DNA from: Selaginella moellendorffii | Lineage: Eukaryota > Streptophyta > Lycopodiopsida > Selaginellales > Selaginellaceae | NCBI RefSeq assembly: GCF_000143415.4 | Contig: NW_003314305.1 | Coordinates: 88,391 to 152,390, forward strand | Direction: 5' to 3' | DNA length: 64,000 bases | In this document: piece by piece, positions 52,368-62,944 of the stretch | Layout of the letters: each line of letters opens with the position of its first letter | Numbering within the stretch: position 1 is the stretch's first letter | Made by a program: the position numbers and the translations under genes | The notes under the pieces: generated by a model | The model's database searches: none | Told to the model about the DNA's origin: nothing | Seen by the model: the letters and a program-made list of their open reading frames with translations, nothing else

Positions 52368-54065
52368 TCAGTCCCAGTACTTGATGATGCCAACTCCGTC
52401 CTTCCCAGCGTTCCTACCATCCTCCCAGCCGCAGGTGGCGACTTTACTCTGCTCCAGCGGATGCCACTCGCAGCCCAGGCAAACCCGCTTGAAACAGTGG
52501 AGCTTGTGGAGAACTTTGGTGGTCTTCCAGTCCCAGAACCAGCACCGCCCCGATCCATCCCCCGAGATGACATACTTGCCGTCGGGGGAGAAGTTCACCT
52601 GGCAGCCCAGCCCGGTTACGTGGCCGTGGAACCTCTTCTTGTTGAGCCGGAAGCGCTCCTTGGTGTCGTAGACGAGGATCTGGTTGTCCATGCTCTGTGC
52701 CGCGAAGAACTTGCCGTTTGGATGAACCGCGATGCTGGGCATCGAGTGCATATGCGGCTCGCTGATGTACTTGATCACCACCGGGATCCCAAACTCCCAC
52801 ACGCGGAGGGACCTGTCGTCGCTGGACGTGATGAACCTCCGGTTGTTGTCCACAAACGTGATGGTGTTCACGGCGTCCAAGTGCTGGTCATACTCCTGCG
52901 TGATCTTGCCGCTGTCCACGTCCCACTGCACAACCTTCTTGTCCTTCATCGCCACCATCAACACGTTCTGCTTGTCATCGTCCGGGTGCAGCTTGGCGAC
53001 GTAAGGCGTCTTCCCGGTGGTGAAGGACGAGATCACCTTGCCCGTCTCCGTGTCCCAAAGTTTGATCTTGGTGTCGTAGCTCACGCTCAGGAACTTGAGC
53101 CCGTCGTTGGTGAAGGAAACGTGACGAACAGTGGCGCTGTGCCCCTTGTACGTCCTCACGCACTTCCTGTGGTTATGCACGTCCCAGATCTTCACCTGGT
53201 GGTCGCTGCTCCCGGAGAGCAGGAGGTGGCCATACTTTGGAAAGAACTGGATCGTCATCACATTCCCCTTGTGCCCGACCCACGTATGGATGCAGCGCTT
53301 GGGGAAGAAGCATCGATCGTTTGCGGCCTTGACATCCGCCGGAGGAACGACCCAAGAGCGCCCCTGGTAGTCGACGTGCTCGTCGCCATGGAACTCGGTG
53401 GAGTCCGGCACCTCGGGCTTGATACCGGCCTCTCGGGCCTCCCTGGCCAGCTTCTTCTTGGCGTGCTCCTCGGCATACATCTTTTGCTCGTCGGTCATCT
53501 CCACCTGGATCCCCTTGCGCGTCCCGGCCCAGGGGCTCGTGATGGATTTGGCCAGCCACTCGTCCGAGGAAGGATCCAGGCCACCCTCGAGCTCCTGGAC
53601 CCTCTCCAGCCGCCCCTCGGCCTTCCTCTTCTTGAGCTCGTGCTGTGGGATGTTGAAGACTGTGAGCCCGGCATTGTCCTTGATCTTGTCCGGGTCGCCG
53701 ATCAAATTGGCACCATTTGGAGCCGAGGTATCCGCGGCATAGCCAAACGCCTGGAATGTGTGGTACTGCTCGTCGAAGGTGAAGGGCGAGATGGACGAGT
53801 CCTCCACCACGCCCAGCGCGTGGTTCTTCATCCCCCGCGAGAGGCCGTCCTTGTTGTAGGGGTGGATCGGCCCCTCCATGGGCGCCCACATCTGCTCGTA
53901 CCTAGGGTTGAAGGTCACTCGCTTCTGGAGAGGATCCACCACCGCCAGCGCCGACTCCGCCGCCGCGGCGCCACCGTGCGCCACGGGAACGTCCGGCGCG
54001 CTGCAGCGCCCCACATTGAAGCTCACCTCCATCGCCTCCATCGCCTCCATCGCCTCCTCCTCCAT
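52368..54065 (-). CDS. PRP17: Pre-mRNA-processing factor 17 (WD40)
   Basis: Single exon, 565 aa from ATG 54065. The N-terminal half has conserved PRP17 stretches ([102 protein letters not shown]). Seven WD40 repeats follow ([44 protein letters not shown]-like, [16 protein letters not shown]) and the C-terminus is GVGIIKYWD. This is the spliceosomal second-step factor PRP17/CDC40. An intronless copy of a splicing factor could be a retrogene, but no poly-A tract is evident. Its 5' side abuts a duplicated RRP12 promoter fragment. Confidence 0.97.
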   Translation of the reverse strand: MEEEAMEAMEAMEVSFNVGRCSAPDVPVAHGGAAAAESALAVVDPLQKRVTFNPRYEQMWAPMEGPIHPYNKDGLSRGMKNHALGVVEDSSISPFTFDEQYHTFQAFGYAADTSAPNGANLIGDPDKIKDNAGLTVFNIPQHELKKRKAEGRLERVQELEGGLDPSSDEWLAKSITSPWAGTRKGIQVEMTDEQKMYAEEHAKKKLAREAREAGIKPEVPDSTEFHGDEHVDYQGRSWVVPPADVKAANDRCFFPKRCIHTWVGHKGNVMTIQFFPKYGHLLLSGSSDHQVKIWDVHNHRKCVRTYKGHSATVRHVSFTNDGLKFLSVSYDTKIKLWDTETGKVISSFTTGKTPYVAKLHPDDDKQNVLMVAMKDKKVVQWDVDSGKITQEYDQHLDAVNTITFVDNNRRFITSSDDRSLRVWEFGIPVVIKYISEPHMHSMPSIAVHPNGKFFAAQSMDNQILVYDTKERFRLNKKRFHGHVTGLGCQVNFSPDGKYVISGDGSGRCWFWDWKTTKVLHKLHCFKRVCLGCEWHPLEQSKVATCGWEDGRNAGKDGVGIIKYWD

Positions 54066-54114
54066 CCTCAAGAACCCTAAAATCCCATTTTGCCCTAGCT
54101 ATGGGTTTTTGTAT

Positions 54115-55025
54115 AAACCCTAAATTTCGCATCGAAAGAGCAGGGCCTGCCTGATTCCCACGGCGTATTTCGCCGCCACCATGGCGCGCCCCAGTGCCAT
54201 GCAGGCGCCGTGGATGGAGCCGATACCACGGCTTTCCTCACACTCCTGGCCGCGTTCCTTCCCAAGCTTCCCGCCTCCGTGCTGCGATCCACGAGTGGAA
54301 AGGCTCTGGTTGTTTTCCTGTCGTGCATCGAGTGTATCCTTTGCACCGCCGATCGATCGAGCTGGCCGGCTCTGGCTGGATCGTTCCAGTTGCTTCTCAA
54401 GTTTTGCGTGGATATGAGACCAAAGGTACGCTCGCTTCGTTTTCTTTTCTTTCTCCGGAGCTTGATCTTTGGGCTCTTCTTCCATCCTTTTGCAATTATC
54501 CTGTGGACACCAAAGACAAGGTGATTGCAAAGCTTCTTGAGGAGTCAATGAGAAAGTATCCGACCTTGAGAAGTAATCTCTTCTAGCATCCAGGTGAAGC
54601 TTCTTACTTCCTGTGCACTACGCTTGACGTGTTTTTATCCTCAGACATTGATAAAGCAAAACAAAATCTATCTGCGACGCTAATGGCGGCATGGACGTGG
54701 ATTTGGATGCAAAGGAAAAAGCATGTTATTCCAAGGACATTGCCTCGGCAAACTGGTCAGCCATTTCTGCGTTTTCGGATAAGTTTCTTCCTCTTCTTTT
54801 CAATATATTTTGTGATCACCACCAGAAAAACGGGGAGAGTTACAGGTACTAGGATGCATCTTCTTTGTCTTTCTAGTAGTAACAATTCTCAACAAAGTGA
54901 GTTGCTAGGCTGCTATTGGTGCTTTTGCGTCCATATCAAGCAACTGTTCAGGAGTTTTTCCGAACGGTCATAGAGAAGCTTTTGAAAGCCACGAAACATA
55001 CATATGCGAAAGAGACAAGGTAATC
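54115..55025 (+). pseudogene. Collapsed partial copy of RRP12
   Basis: The 5' part, including the AAACCCTAAATTTC flank, matches 57735-58280 with a deletion of about 65 bp in exon 1 and loss of the first codons. At about 54470 it jumps to the exon-6 region (59606), continues through exons 6-8 and introns, and stops at about 55020 (60165).
Introns are retained, so this is a DNA duplication. Frameshifts and missing exons exclude function. Confidence 0.93.
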
Positions 55026-55764
55026 GCCATATCCAGTTCCAGCCAGGTAGTGCTGAGCTTGATCCAGTCTGAGCGAACGAGCTCGAAGTTTGGCTTGGCG
55101 TGCTTGATCCAGTCGAAGTGGACGATGGCGTTGGAGTAAACGATCCAGACAACAACGATGCTAGTGTGGATTCTCCAGAAGCTGGTGTTGATAGTGATGA
55201 TTCGGTTAAAGCTGGCGAAGTTGACGATGATACTACCAGCATCGGCTCGCCAGCTGACGAACTCCTAGATCCTACTGAAGCTGCCGCTTCAACACTAGAG
55301 CCGGAAACTGACGGTCCCGCATTAGATCCAGAACTCTCTGCTGCGATTACCAGCGTCAACAACATTAGAAACCAAACCATACTCAAAGACTTTATACCTG
55401 AGTCAAAACTTGGAGCCGCTCCAGGGGCTGCCGCCGGCGAGCTAGTTGCAGCAGTGCTCCCGCTCCCACCTACAATACAGGCTTTGCAACTGCGAAAAGC
55501 GCGCTCAAGCCTTTATGAAAATATTAAACCACAGATGATCTCAGTATTTAGGGTGGAGAGTGAGTTCTTGTGGCTTTGTCGCTCCATCAGCTGCACCACC
55601 AAGCTCTCAAACGCCACTAAATCCTTCTCCATCCCCATCGCCATCGCCAGCAAATCCTTACGCGTCTTCCTCTTCTCCTCCCCCGTCGTCGCAATCTCCA
55701 GCAACCAGGAGCTTCATCCAGAGGAGGAGGAGCTGCTGCTCGAAACAGGATCCACAAGGGACCG
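55026..55764. other. Low-complexity ORF region, coding strand unclear
   Basis: On the minus strand, ATG 55380 opens a frame starting MVWFLMLLTLVIAAESSG, a good signal peptide, followed by about 110 Ser/Thr/Pro-rich residues (arabinogalactan-like), but it runs into the RRP12 fragment without a clear end. On the plus strand, 55100-55822 is open for 240 codons and acidic. Both are repetitive Ser/Asp codon patterns of the same DNA, so at most one is real. Beyond about 55400 the sequence gives no family match. Confidence 0.35.
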
Positions 55765-55890
55765 ATGCCCGAGTTTAAGCTTTCAGACGGCACGAACAAG
55801 TGGACGTCGGTGTACGAGATGAGCCGACTTACAAGACCGGGCTTCAGGAAGTGGAGCTTGATCGACAACTCGTGTTTCTTCTTTGAATAG
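55765..55890 (+). pseudogene. Fragment resembling the C-terminal exon of the unrecognised family
   Basis: From ATG 55765 a 41-codon frame codes MPEFKLSDGTNKWTSVYEM and ends at TAG 55890. LSDGTNKWTSVYE resembles LPDGSCKWNSIYE from the last exon of paralogue B (56173-56046), but on the opposite strand. Likely an isolated exon or a broken family member. Confidence 0.35.
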
Positions 55891-56045
55891 TCATTACTAT
55901 TGTGTTATCTTTGAAGTACGAGATCACGAGTGCTAGCACACATTGGCACTCAGCCAGTTTTTTGTCCAATTTGGTTTGCTAGGAGCATATATTGAAGAGT
56001 TTTACCTCCATAAAGGTTTGAATAGACAATAGATTAGTTTTGGTT

Positions 56046-57409
56046 TTAAGCCAGATGCTCGTAGATCGAGTTCCACTTGCAAGAGCCGTCCGGAAGAACA
56101 CAGCTGCCAGGATCCGGGGCCTTGTACGTTCTCTTTGGCGGCGTGGAGAAATCCTCATTCGGGAAGTCCGCATCTAAATTACAGGAAAATCGTTCTCCAT
56201 AATGCGTCAAACTGTGTCACTAAGAATGAAGAATGATACATAGGACTCTATGGTGATGTGTTATGTCCGTCCTCCAACAACGAGCCCATGATCACATTTT
56301 TACCTCTGTCACTAGATGGTTTCCAGAAATAATTGCCATGGCGAACTCGGTTGCTCAGTTGATGGCTCCGAACGGGGAGGGAAGAGGCCTGTTCCTACCC
56401 CCTGCCCAAACGCAAGAAGTTTAGATACAACGATTCTAGAGGGTACTTACGATTGATTTGTCAAGTTTGAATTCCAGTAACAGCTCCACAGTCCACTCCA
56501 AATCGATGGTGAAGCAGACTACTTCCTCTCTGGCAACATTCTCAACCCCGAGCTCCTTCCAGTCGTCTTCTTTGAGGAATTCCCCAACTGGGACAGGCTC
56601 TTTGCCGATATACTCGAGCATCTTGTCGAGCATCTTGTCCACCGTCGCACCAGGAAAAAACAAACCAACTTTCCTCATTATTCCAATCCCTCGGAGATCC
56701 ACAATAACACACCTGGAAAAAAACAAACCAGCTTTCCTCATAATGCCAATCCCTTCAATAACATACCTCTTTATCCCCTGTAAAACGGCCTCCGCCAGCT
56801 CGAGCATCGCCTTGTCCTTAACCTTCGTGCTCGAATTTGATATAAACTCGTCAGGAAGTAATTCGAGGGGGAAGCTAGTGACGTCGGTCTTGAGTATCCA
56901 CTTAAGCGCCTTGTACTTGACAGCTAACGTAGGAACGGATACAAGCACGCATCCTGTTGCAGCCCTGTCGTACTTAATCTCCAAGTGTTCCTCGATTATT
57001 CTCTCACGATCTGTTTCCACGCTTGTGTCCCAAATGCATGCCCCGCCATCCCAGTTGTTGTATCTAAGCCCGAGCTCCAAAGTCGAGAGGACGCCGGTAA
57101 TCTCAATGCTTCTAATCTGGCATTGCTCGAGCTCTCTTATGGAGGGAGCCATGTCTGGGTCATAATCTATGTCGCGCCTGCTATAGGGGCAGCTCCAGTA
57201 AGTGCCATTGCAGTGCTTGCGAGTCTGATTAGTACACTCCGTCTGGGAGTGTCCAGATTCAAGCAAGGCCCCAAATTCTCTCATCGACCAACCATGGCCA
57301 CCGCCATTGTACCAACAGTCACCGAAGAGAAGGAGTGAAGTGTTGGCTCTGTTGTAACGCAAAACAAGTTGCGGTGCCGGCCGAGTATCGCATGATGATT
57401 CATGACCAC
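56046..57409 (-). CDS. Unrecognised family, paralogue B
   Basis: Main exon 57409-56451, then 56388-56304 and 56173-56046 with closing phases. An upstream exon between about 57470 and 57540 (ending CCGCGGCCAG|GTAAG) likely provides more N-terminus; the start codon is not settled. The body matches paralogue A: LVLRYNRANTSLLLFGD, HGWSMREFGALLESGH, HCNGTYWSCPYSRRDIDYDPDM, STLELGLRY, KYKALKWILKTD, and DLRGIGIMRKVGLFFPGATVD. Two adjacent near-copies of a KAGLFF/KVGLFF unit suggest a small internal duplication. The C-terminal exons (SHQLSNRVRHGNYFWKP, then ADFPNEDFSTPPKRTYKAPD and LPDGSCKWNSIYEHLA) complete it. No known family recognised; possibly lineage-specific. Confidence 0.6.
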
Positions 57410-57734
57410 CTGTTCCAAAGGAAATAAAGAAAACCTGAAATCGTTTCCATCAACTTTCTTACCTGGCCGCGGTGCGGATGATGATCGAAGGCCCGTACAG
57501 AAGCTCCTCAAGAAAAATCGGCAAGCCACCACTGCTCCACAAGAGAAATCTATCATCACCTCTCTCAACCTTTAAAATACTTACCTGGCTGCCATGAAGA
57601 TGAGCGATGGCGCCTTAACTGGCGCCTTGCCGCTGGTGAAGTAGAAGAATGTAGGATCATTTCCGTAAAACATCAACCTTTACCTGACCACATAGAACCA
57701 CAAAACCCTAGCCCTAATTATGGTGGGTTTTTGT

Positions 57735-57744
57735 CAAAACCCTA
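57735..57744. promoter_or_regulatory. Telo-box (AAACCCTAAA) of RRP12
   Basis: AAAACCCTAAAT lies about 30 bp before the RRP12 ATG, with a further AACCCTAG copy at about 57701. Telo-boxes are characteristic of plant ribosome-biogenesis promoters. The same flank was copied to about 54100-54125, beside PRP17. Confidence 0.6.
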
Positions 57745-57772
57745 AATTTCTCGCTTCTGAGGAGCCCTAGCG

Positions 57773-60700
57773 ATGGCGATGCATGAGGAGGAGGAGGATG
57801 TGGGGCGCGCGCTGCTCAATCGCTTCCACAATTCTCCGGCGCCCGAGCACAAGCAGCTACTGGCGGTGGTAAGCGCGGTGATGGAGGTGCTGAAAGAGCA
57901 GGGCCTGCCGCTGATTCCCACGGCGTATTTCGCCGCGACCATGGCGCCGCTGGAGCAGCAATGCAATGCAGGCGCCGTGGATGGAGCCGATACCACGGCT
58001 TTCCTCACATTCCTGGCCACGCTCCTTCCCAAGCTTCCCGCCTCCGTGCTGCGATCGACGAGTGGAAAGGCTCTGGTTGTTTTGGACAAGGTGCTGGGCG
58101 ACGCAAAACTTCCGGCTGCCACTGCCAAGCCCGCGCTGTCGTGCATCGAGTGCATCCTTTGCGCCGCCGATCGATCGAGCTGGCCGGCTCTGGCCGGATC
58201 GTTCCAGTTGCTTCTCAAGTTTTGCGTGGATATGAGACCAAAGGTACGCTCGCTTCGTTTTCTTTTCTTTCTCCGGAGCTTGATCGCAGGCTTCTCTAGG
58301 TGCGAAGGCGCGCGCACTTGTGCGCTGCGCAAGTCTTGTCTAGCTTCCATGGCTCGGCGGCTCTCGACAAAGCTAGCGACTTAGTTGCCTCGTCGTTCGA
58401 AGAATGCGCGTCACCTTTCCTGGCCAAAGGCAAGAGCAACGAGGACGCTGCCGCTGGCGCTCTGAAGCTCTTACACATGATCGGGGCCATGCGGCTTCTT
58501 CTGCCAGCCATGTCTCCCAAGACCATTGCGAGAGTGCTTCCCAGCATCACACTTCTCATCACTTTGAAGCAGTCACTCGTCACCAGGAGCGTGCTCAATG
58601 TTCTTCTTTCTCTGGGAAGAAGATCCAGGACGGGCGTTTCATCGGCGGCATTGGTGGGCGTTATTCGTGCTGTTCTCTCCCTCGTCGCGGCTGATAACAG
58701 GGATGTGGACGAGGTCATGACGGCAGTTCATGTGATAGAGCAGGGGCTGTCTAACTTGTACGCCATCGATCCTAAGCTCTGCGCCGGCCAGCTTCCGGCG
58801 CCATTCGATGCCATCACAGGTATAGCTCCTTTTCTTTCTTTTTTCTCTTGGAGCTGAAAGTTTCTTTTACTGTATTCCAGATCTCTTTGCTTCGGAACAG
58901 GAAGAGGTTGTGTTTGGTGCAGCGGAGTGTCTCCGAGGCTTAGCAGATCGCTTCATAGATGGCGCAATGCTGAGACAGCTAGAAACCGATCCAGTTGCTA
59001 TTGAAAGTATCTGTTCGTCCGTTGAAAGGTCCTTGAGCTATGAATATTCCGGCGCCTGGGATAAAGCTTTGCTCGTAGTCTCGGCACTTTTCCAGAAAAT
59101 GGGTAACTTTCTCTCGCTTTTTAAAGCTGTAGCTCATTCGATTTTATTCCTTGTTTTTCCAGGTGAGGCCTCCTTTCGATTCATGAAAGGAATTGTTAAA
59201 GTTCTCGCCGAACTACAAAAACTTAGAGACGAGGACTTGCCTTGTCGAAAGCAGGCAAGTTTTACACGCTAGATTTCACGTTTGATACTCTTTTACAGCT
59301 ACACAATAGTTTTGGAGCAGCCGTTGTGGCTATGGGACCAGAACGTTTTTTGGAGCTCTTGCCATTGGACATGGATGCCACGCAGCTAGACAAAGCCCGC
59401 ATCTGGTTGATACCTATCTTGAAGCAACATCTTGTTGGAGCAAGGCTCAAATACTTCGCGACTACCATCGGTCCTTTGGCAGAAAGTCTTGCAGTCAAAG
59501 CACATGAGGTTGATATATATGTTTTCTTTTAGAATCGTACTAAACAGCGTTCTTTGCAGCTTGCTGGGGCGCCTGCAAAAAATGCAGAAGCATGCGCACA
59601 AGCTCTTTGGGCTCTTCTTCCATCCTTTTGCAATTATCCTGTGGACACCAAAGACAGCTTCCAGGTGATTGCAAAGCTTCTTGGGGAGTCAATGAGAAAG
59701 TATCCGGACCTTAGAGGAGTAATCTCTTCCAGCATCCAGGTGAAGCTTCTTACTTCCTGTGCACTACGCTTGACGTGTTTTTATCCTCAGACATTGATAA
59801 AGCAAAACAAATCTATCTGCGACGCTAATGACGGCATGGACGTGGATTTGGATGCAAAGGAAAAAGCATGTTATTCCAAGGACATTGCCTCGGCAAACTT
59901 GTCAGCCATTTCTGCGTTTTCGGATAAGTTTCTTCCACTTCTTTTCAATATATTTTGCGAGTCACCACCAGAAAAACGGGGAGAGTTACAGGTACTAGGA
60001 TGCATTATCTATTTTCTCTCTTTTTTTTTAACAAGTGAATTGCTAGGCTGCAATTGGTGCTTTTGCGTCTATATCAAGCAAAGCTACTGTTCAGAAGTTT
60101 TTCCGAACGGTCATGGAGAAGCTTTTGGAAGCCACCAAAGATACAAATGCGAAAGAGAGAAGGTAATTCGTTACATAACTACTGAAATCATCTATGGTCT
60201 AAAATTTTGGACAGGTGCATGTTTATGGATCTTGCTTTGTCACTAGTTGGTGGTTTGGATCATAAAGGCTTGAGCGCGCTTTTCGCAGTTGCAAAGCCTG
60301 CATTGCAGGTGGGAGTTTTGGGCACGCAAAACCTTTTATTTCTTCATTATCTAATTATCTCCCTTTAGGATCCAGACTCTGGTGTTCAGAAAAAAGGATA
60401 CAAAGTTCTTGCTGGTATTTTGAAGGTAAATTTTGTTTTCAAGTGCTCAGATTTATGTTTCGAACTTACAGGAACATACTGATTTTCTCTCTTCAAAAGA
60501 GCAAGAAATATTTGAAGCTATTGTGGAAGCTACATCTGCATGCCAGTCCTCTGCAAAACAATACAGGGTTGCTTGCTTGCAGTTGTTGATTCTACATCTC
60601 GTGCAGGTAGATGCATCTTCAATTAGTTTTCGTCGTTGATAATTTTGTTGCCATTTCAGCAGGGGGACGAGAATACGAACGACTACATAGCATTCCTTCT

Positions 60701-62441
60701 CAAAGAGTCTGTTCTTGCGTTGAAGGAGGTATTTAATCAGTCGTCAATCTGAAGCAGCATATTGGCCTTTTCTCTTACAGAATAACAAGAAAACAAGAGA
60801 CAGAGCTTATGAGCTTTTAATTGGAATTGGGAATGGCCTGTTGCAAGTTTCTGACGAGAAACTTGTCCAATTTTTTAGAAAGGTATTGACAGCTTGTTTA
60901 ACTCCATATATTTGATGTTTCTGGGCCCAGTTGGTGGGATGTTCCGCAGTAACAGGCTCAGCTGGAGAGCCGCATGTAATAAGTGCGGCTCTCAGTGCAA
61001 TTTCAAGGATGGTGTACGAGTTCCCATCGGAGCTGAAAGGCGAGATACACCGATATCTTCCGAGTGCATTTTATTTACTTCGCAACTACAAGAGTCGAGA
61101 AGTAATCAAGGTTAGTTTTAATTTTGTTTTTGTTGAAAAGAATAACTGGTGCTTTCTATTTTGCAGTCAGTTCTTGGCCTTTTAAAAGTAATCGTTGCTA
61201 TGATGTCTAAAGAGGAGCTTATGCCCCGTTTGAGTGAAATGGTGGAGGCTATGATGGTTTGGTCTGATGATCCGAAGAACAGATTTAAAGCAAAGGTCGT
61301 TCTTTTATTGGTGCACGCTCTTTATGCTTACCGAATGGAACAGGTCCGCGGGATACTGGAGAAGTTGTTAAAAAAATGTGGATTTGAGGCCGTTTCTGCT
61401 GTTATGCCCAAAGAGCATGCCAAGCACCTCGTCAACATTCGAAAGGTACTTGATTCAGTTTCTTGTCTAGCTAAATCGGATGAATCTGCAGAGGAAGGAC
61501 CACGAAGAGAAGAAAAAGAGATCAATTATTGATGGCGAGGATGACAAGAGATCGCACTTCACTCGTGCACCCACAACGTAGGAAGTAGAATGATGGTATA
61601 TCATTTTCACTTGTCACACTCGTTTTTTGCAGGCGCAGTAAGTGGAAGCACACGGACATCTTCTCTGACTCGGACGAGGACAACGATGGCGACGACGAGA
61701 GCGAAGGTGCGACGGCTTTCACAAGGTCCAAGGCTACTACTGCCAGGTAAGCTCCACCTCTCTTATTCCCTCATTTGCAAGCGTTACTGCTGGTAAAGCA
61801 GGTCAAAGAAGCTGCCAAAGCAAAAGAGGAGGCTCCCGGAAGACGAGCGAGGAAGGGACGAGCCTCTGGATCTTCTTGACGTTTCAAAGACGAGGGCGGC
61901 ACTGTCAACTCTAGGAAAGCCAAAGAAGAGCCAGGCAGAGAGCGACGAAGACATGGATTTTGATCCAGATGGCCGTTTGATAGTGGAAGAAAGGCAGCCG
62001 CAGCAGCAACAGCAAGGACGCGCCTCCAAGCGGCTGAGAGACGAGGAAGAGGAAGGAGAAGAAGAAGAGTTTGGCAGGAGCCAAAAAGGTGCTAAGAAAC
62101 GGGGCAAAGTGGCCGCCGAGAACCAAAAGAAGAGGAGCACTGGCTGGTCGTACAAGGGCGACGAGTACGTGAACAAGAAAGGCGCTGGAGGGGACGTCAA
62201 GAGGGACGGGAAGCTAGAGCCGTACGCGTACTGGCCCTTGGACGCTAAATTGCTTAACCGGCGCGGGGAGAAGAAGGCCGCGGCCCGCAAGGGAATGGAG
62301 AGCGTTTTCAAGGTGACCAAGAAGCTCGAGGGCCTGAGCGTGAACAAGGCACTGGGGGGGATCCAGAAGAAGCGGAAGAAGCAGCACAACAAAGCTCACA
62401 AGAGTGGAGCTAACAGCAAGTCCGCAAGGAGCAAACGATGA
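57773..62441 (+). CDS. RRP12: RRP12-like ribosome biogenesis protein
   Basis: Eighteen exons, about 1255 aa: 57773-58243, 58300-58819, 58881-59102, 59163-59254, 59299-59508, 59560-59739, 59791-59991, 60047-60162, 60215-60308, 60369-60425, 60472-60606, 60660-60728, 60781-60882, 60931-61110, 61167-61445, 61492-61577, 61633-61746 and 61802-62441. Phases sum to a complete frame. The body is HEAT/ARM-like helices (LLPKLPASVLRSTSGKALV, FDAITDLFASEQEEVVFGAA, NRFKAKVVLLLVHALYAY). The C-terminus is acidic/basic (FSDSDEDNDGDDESEG, DMDFDPDGRLI, AYWPLDAKLLNRRGEKKAAA), matching RRP12, a karyopherin-like factor for export and maturation of pre-40S and pre-60S subunits. Intron 4 uses a GC donor and exon 12 has a tandem CAGCAG acceptor. 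Confidence 0.95.
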
Positions 62442-62944
62442 AAAGGATATGCCGAGAGTCTCCCTGTACAGCTCAGTAATTTTGCTAGTAATTTGTTATT
62501 TTTACTACTAAGCTTTGATGACAGGACAAGTAGAGGAATGAAGAAAGCTAAAGCTCTTCAATGTTGGTTTGCTGGAAAGATAAATGTCATAACCATGTCC
62601 TGTTATGTCTTTCATTATCATGTGATTAATCAGTTATAGATGGGGAGCATGACAAATAATCTCACTATGATCTATCATATGCGCTTGTCACTCTTTTTGC
62701 AGCTCACAAACATCTTCTACGAGGACAAAAGAGTGATACGTAACTTCCAAATTAAAGCAAGGTGGCATCGTTTTCTCGACGCGCAGAGCTGTACAGTTAG
62801 CTTCTTTTTTGCTTTTCCCGCAAGAGAATCGAATGGATATGAAGAAACAAAGGGAACCATACCTTTGCCAAGTAGAAAAAAAAATCCAATATTCACTTCC
62901 AATATGCACGCTTGGAAAGTGTGGTGTATGCCCGCCCCGCAAGC
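62442..62944. other. Region between convergent RRP12 and GAUT genes
   Basis: This holds both 3' UTRs. No coding sequence is supported; a short open frame at 62640-62981 is not believable. Nothing else recognisable. Confidence 0.5.

Noticed and set aside
52461-54080. 539-codon open frame antisense to PRP17
   Set aside because: It is the mirror of a GC-rich, codon-biased WD40 gene. Composition is Leu/Val/Arg-rich without domains, and PRP17 on the other strand is unambiguous.
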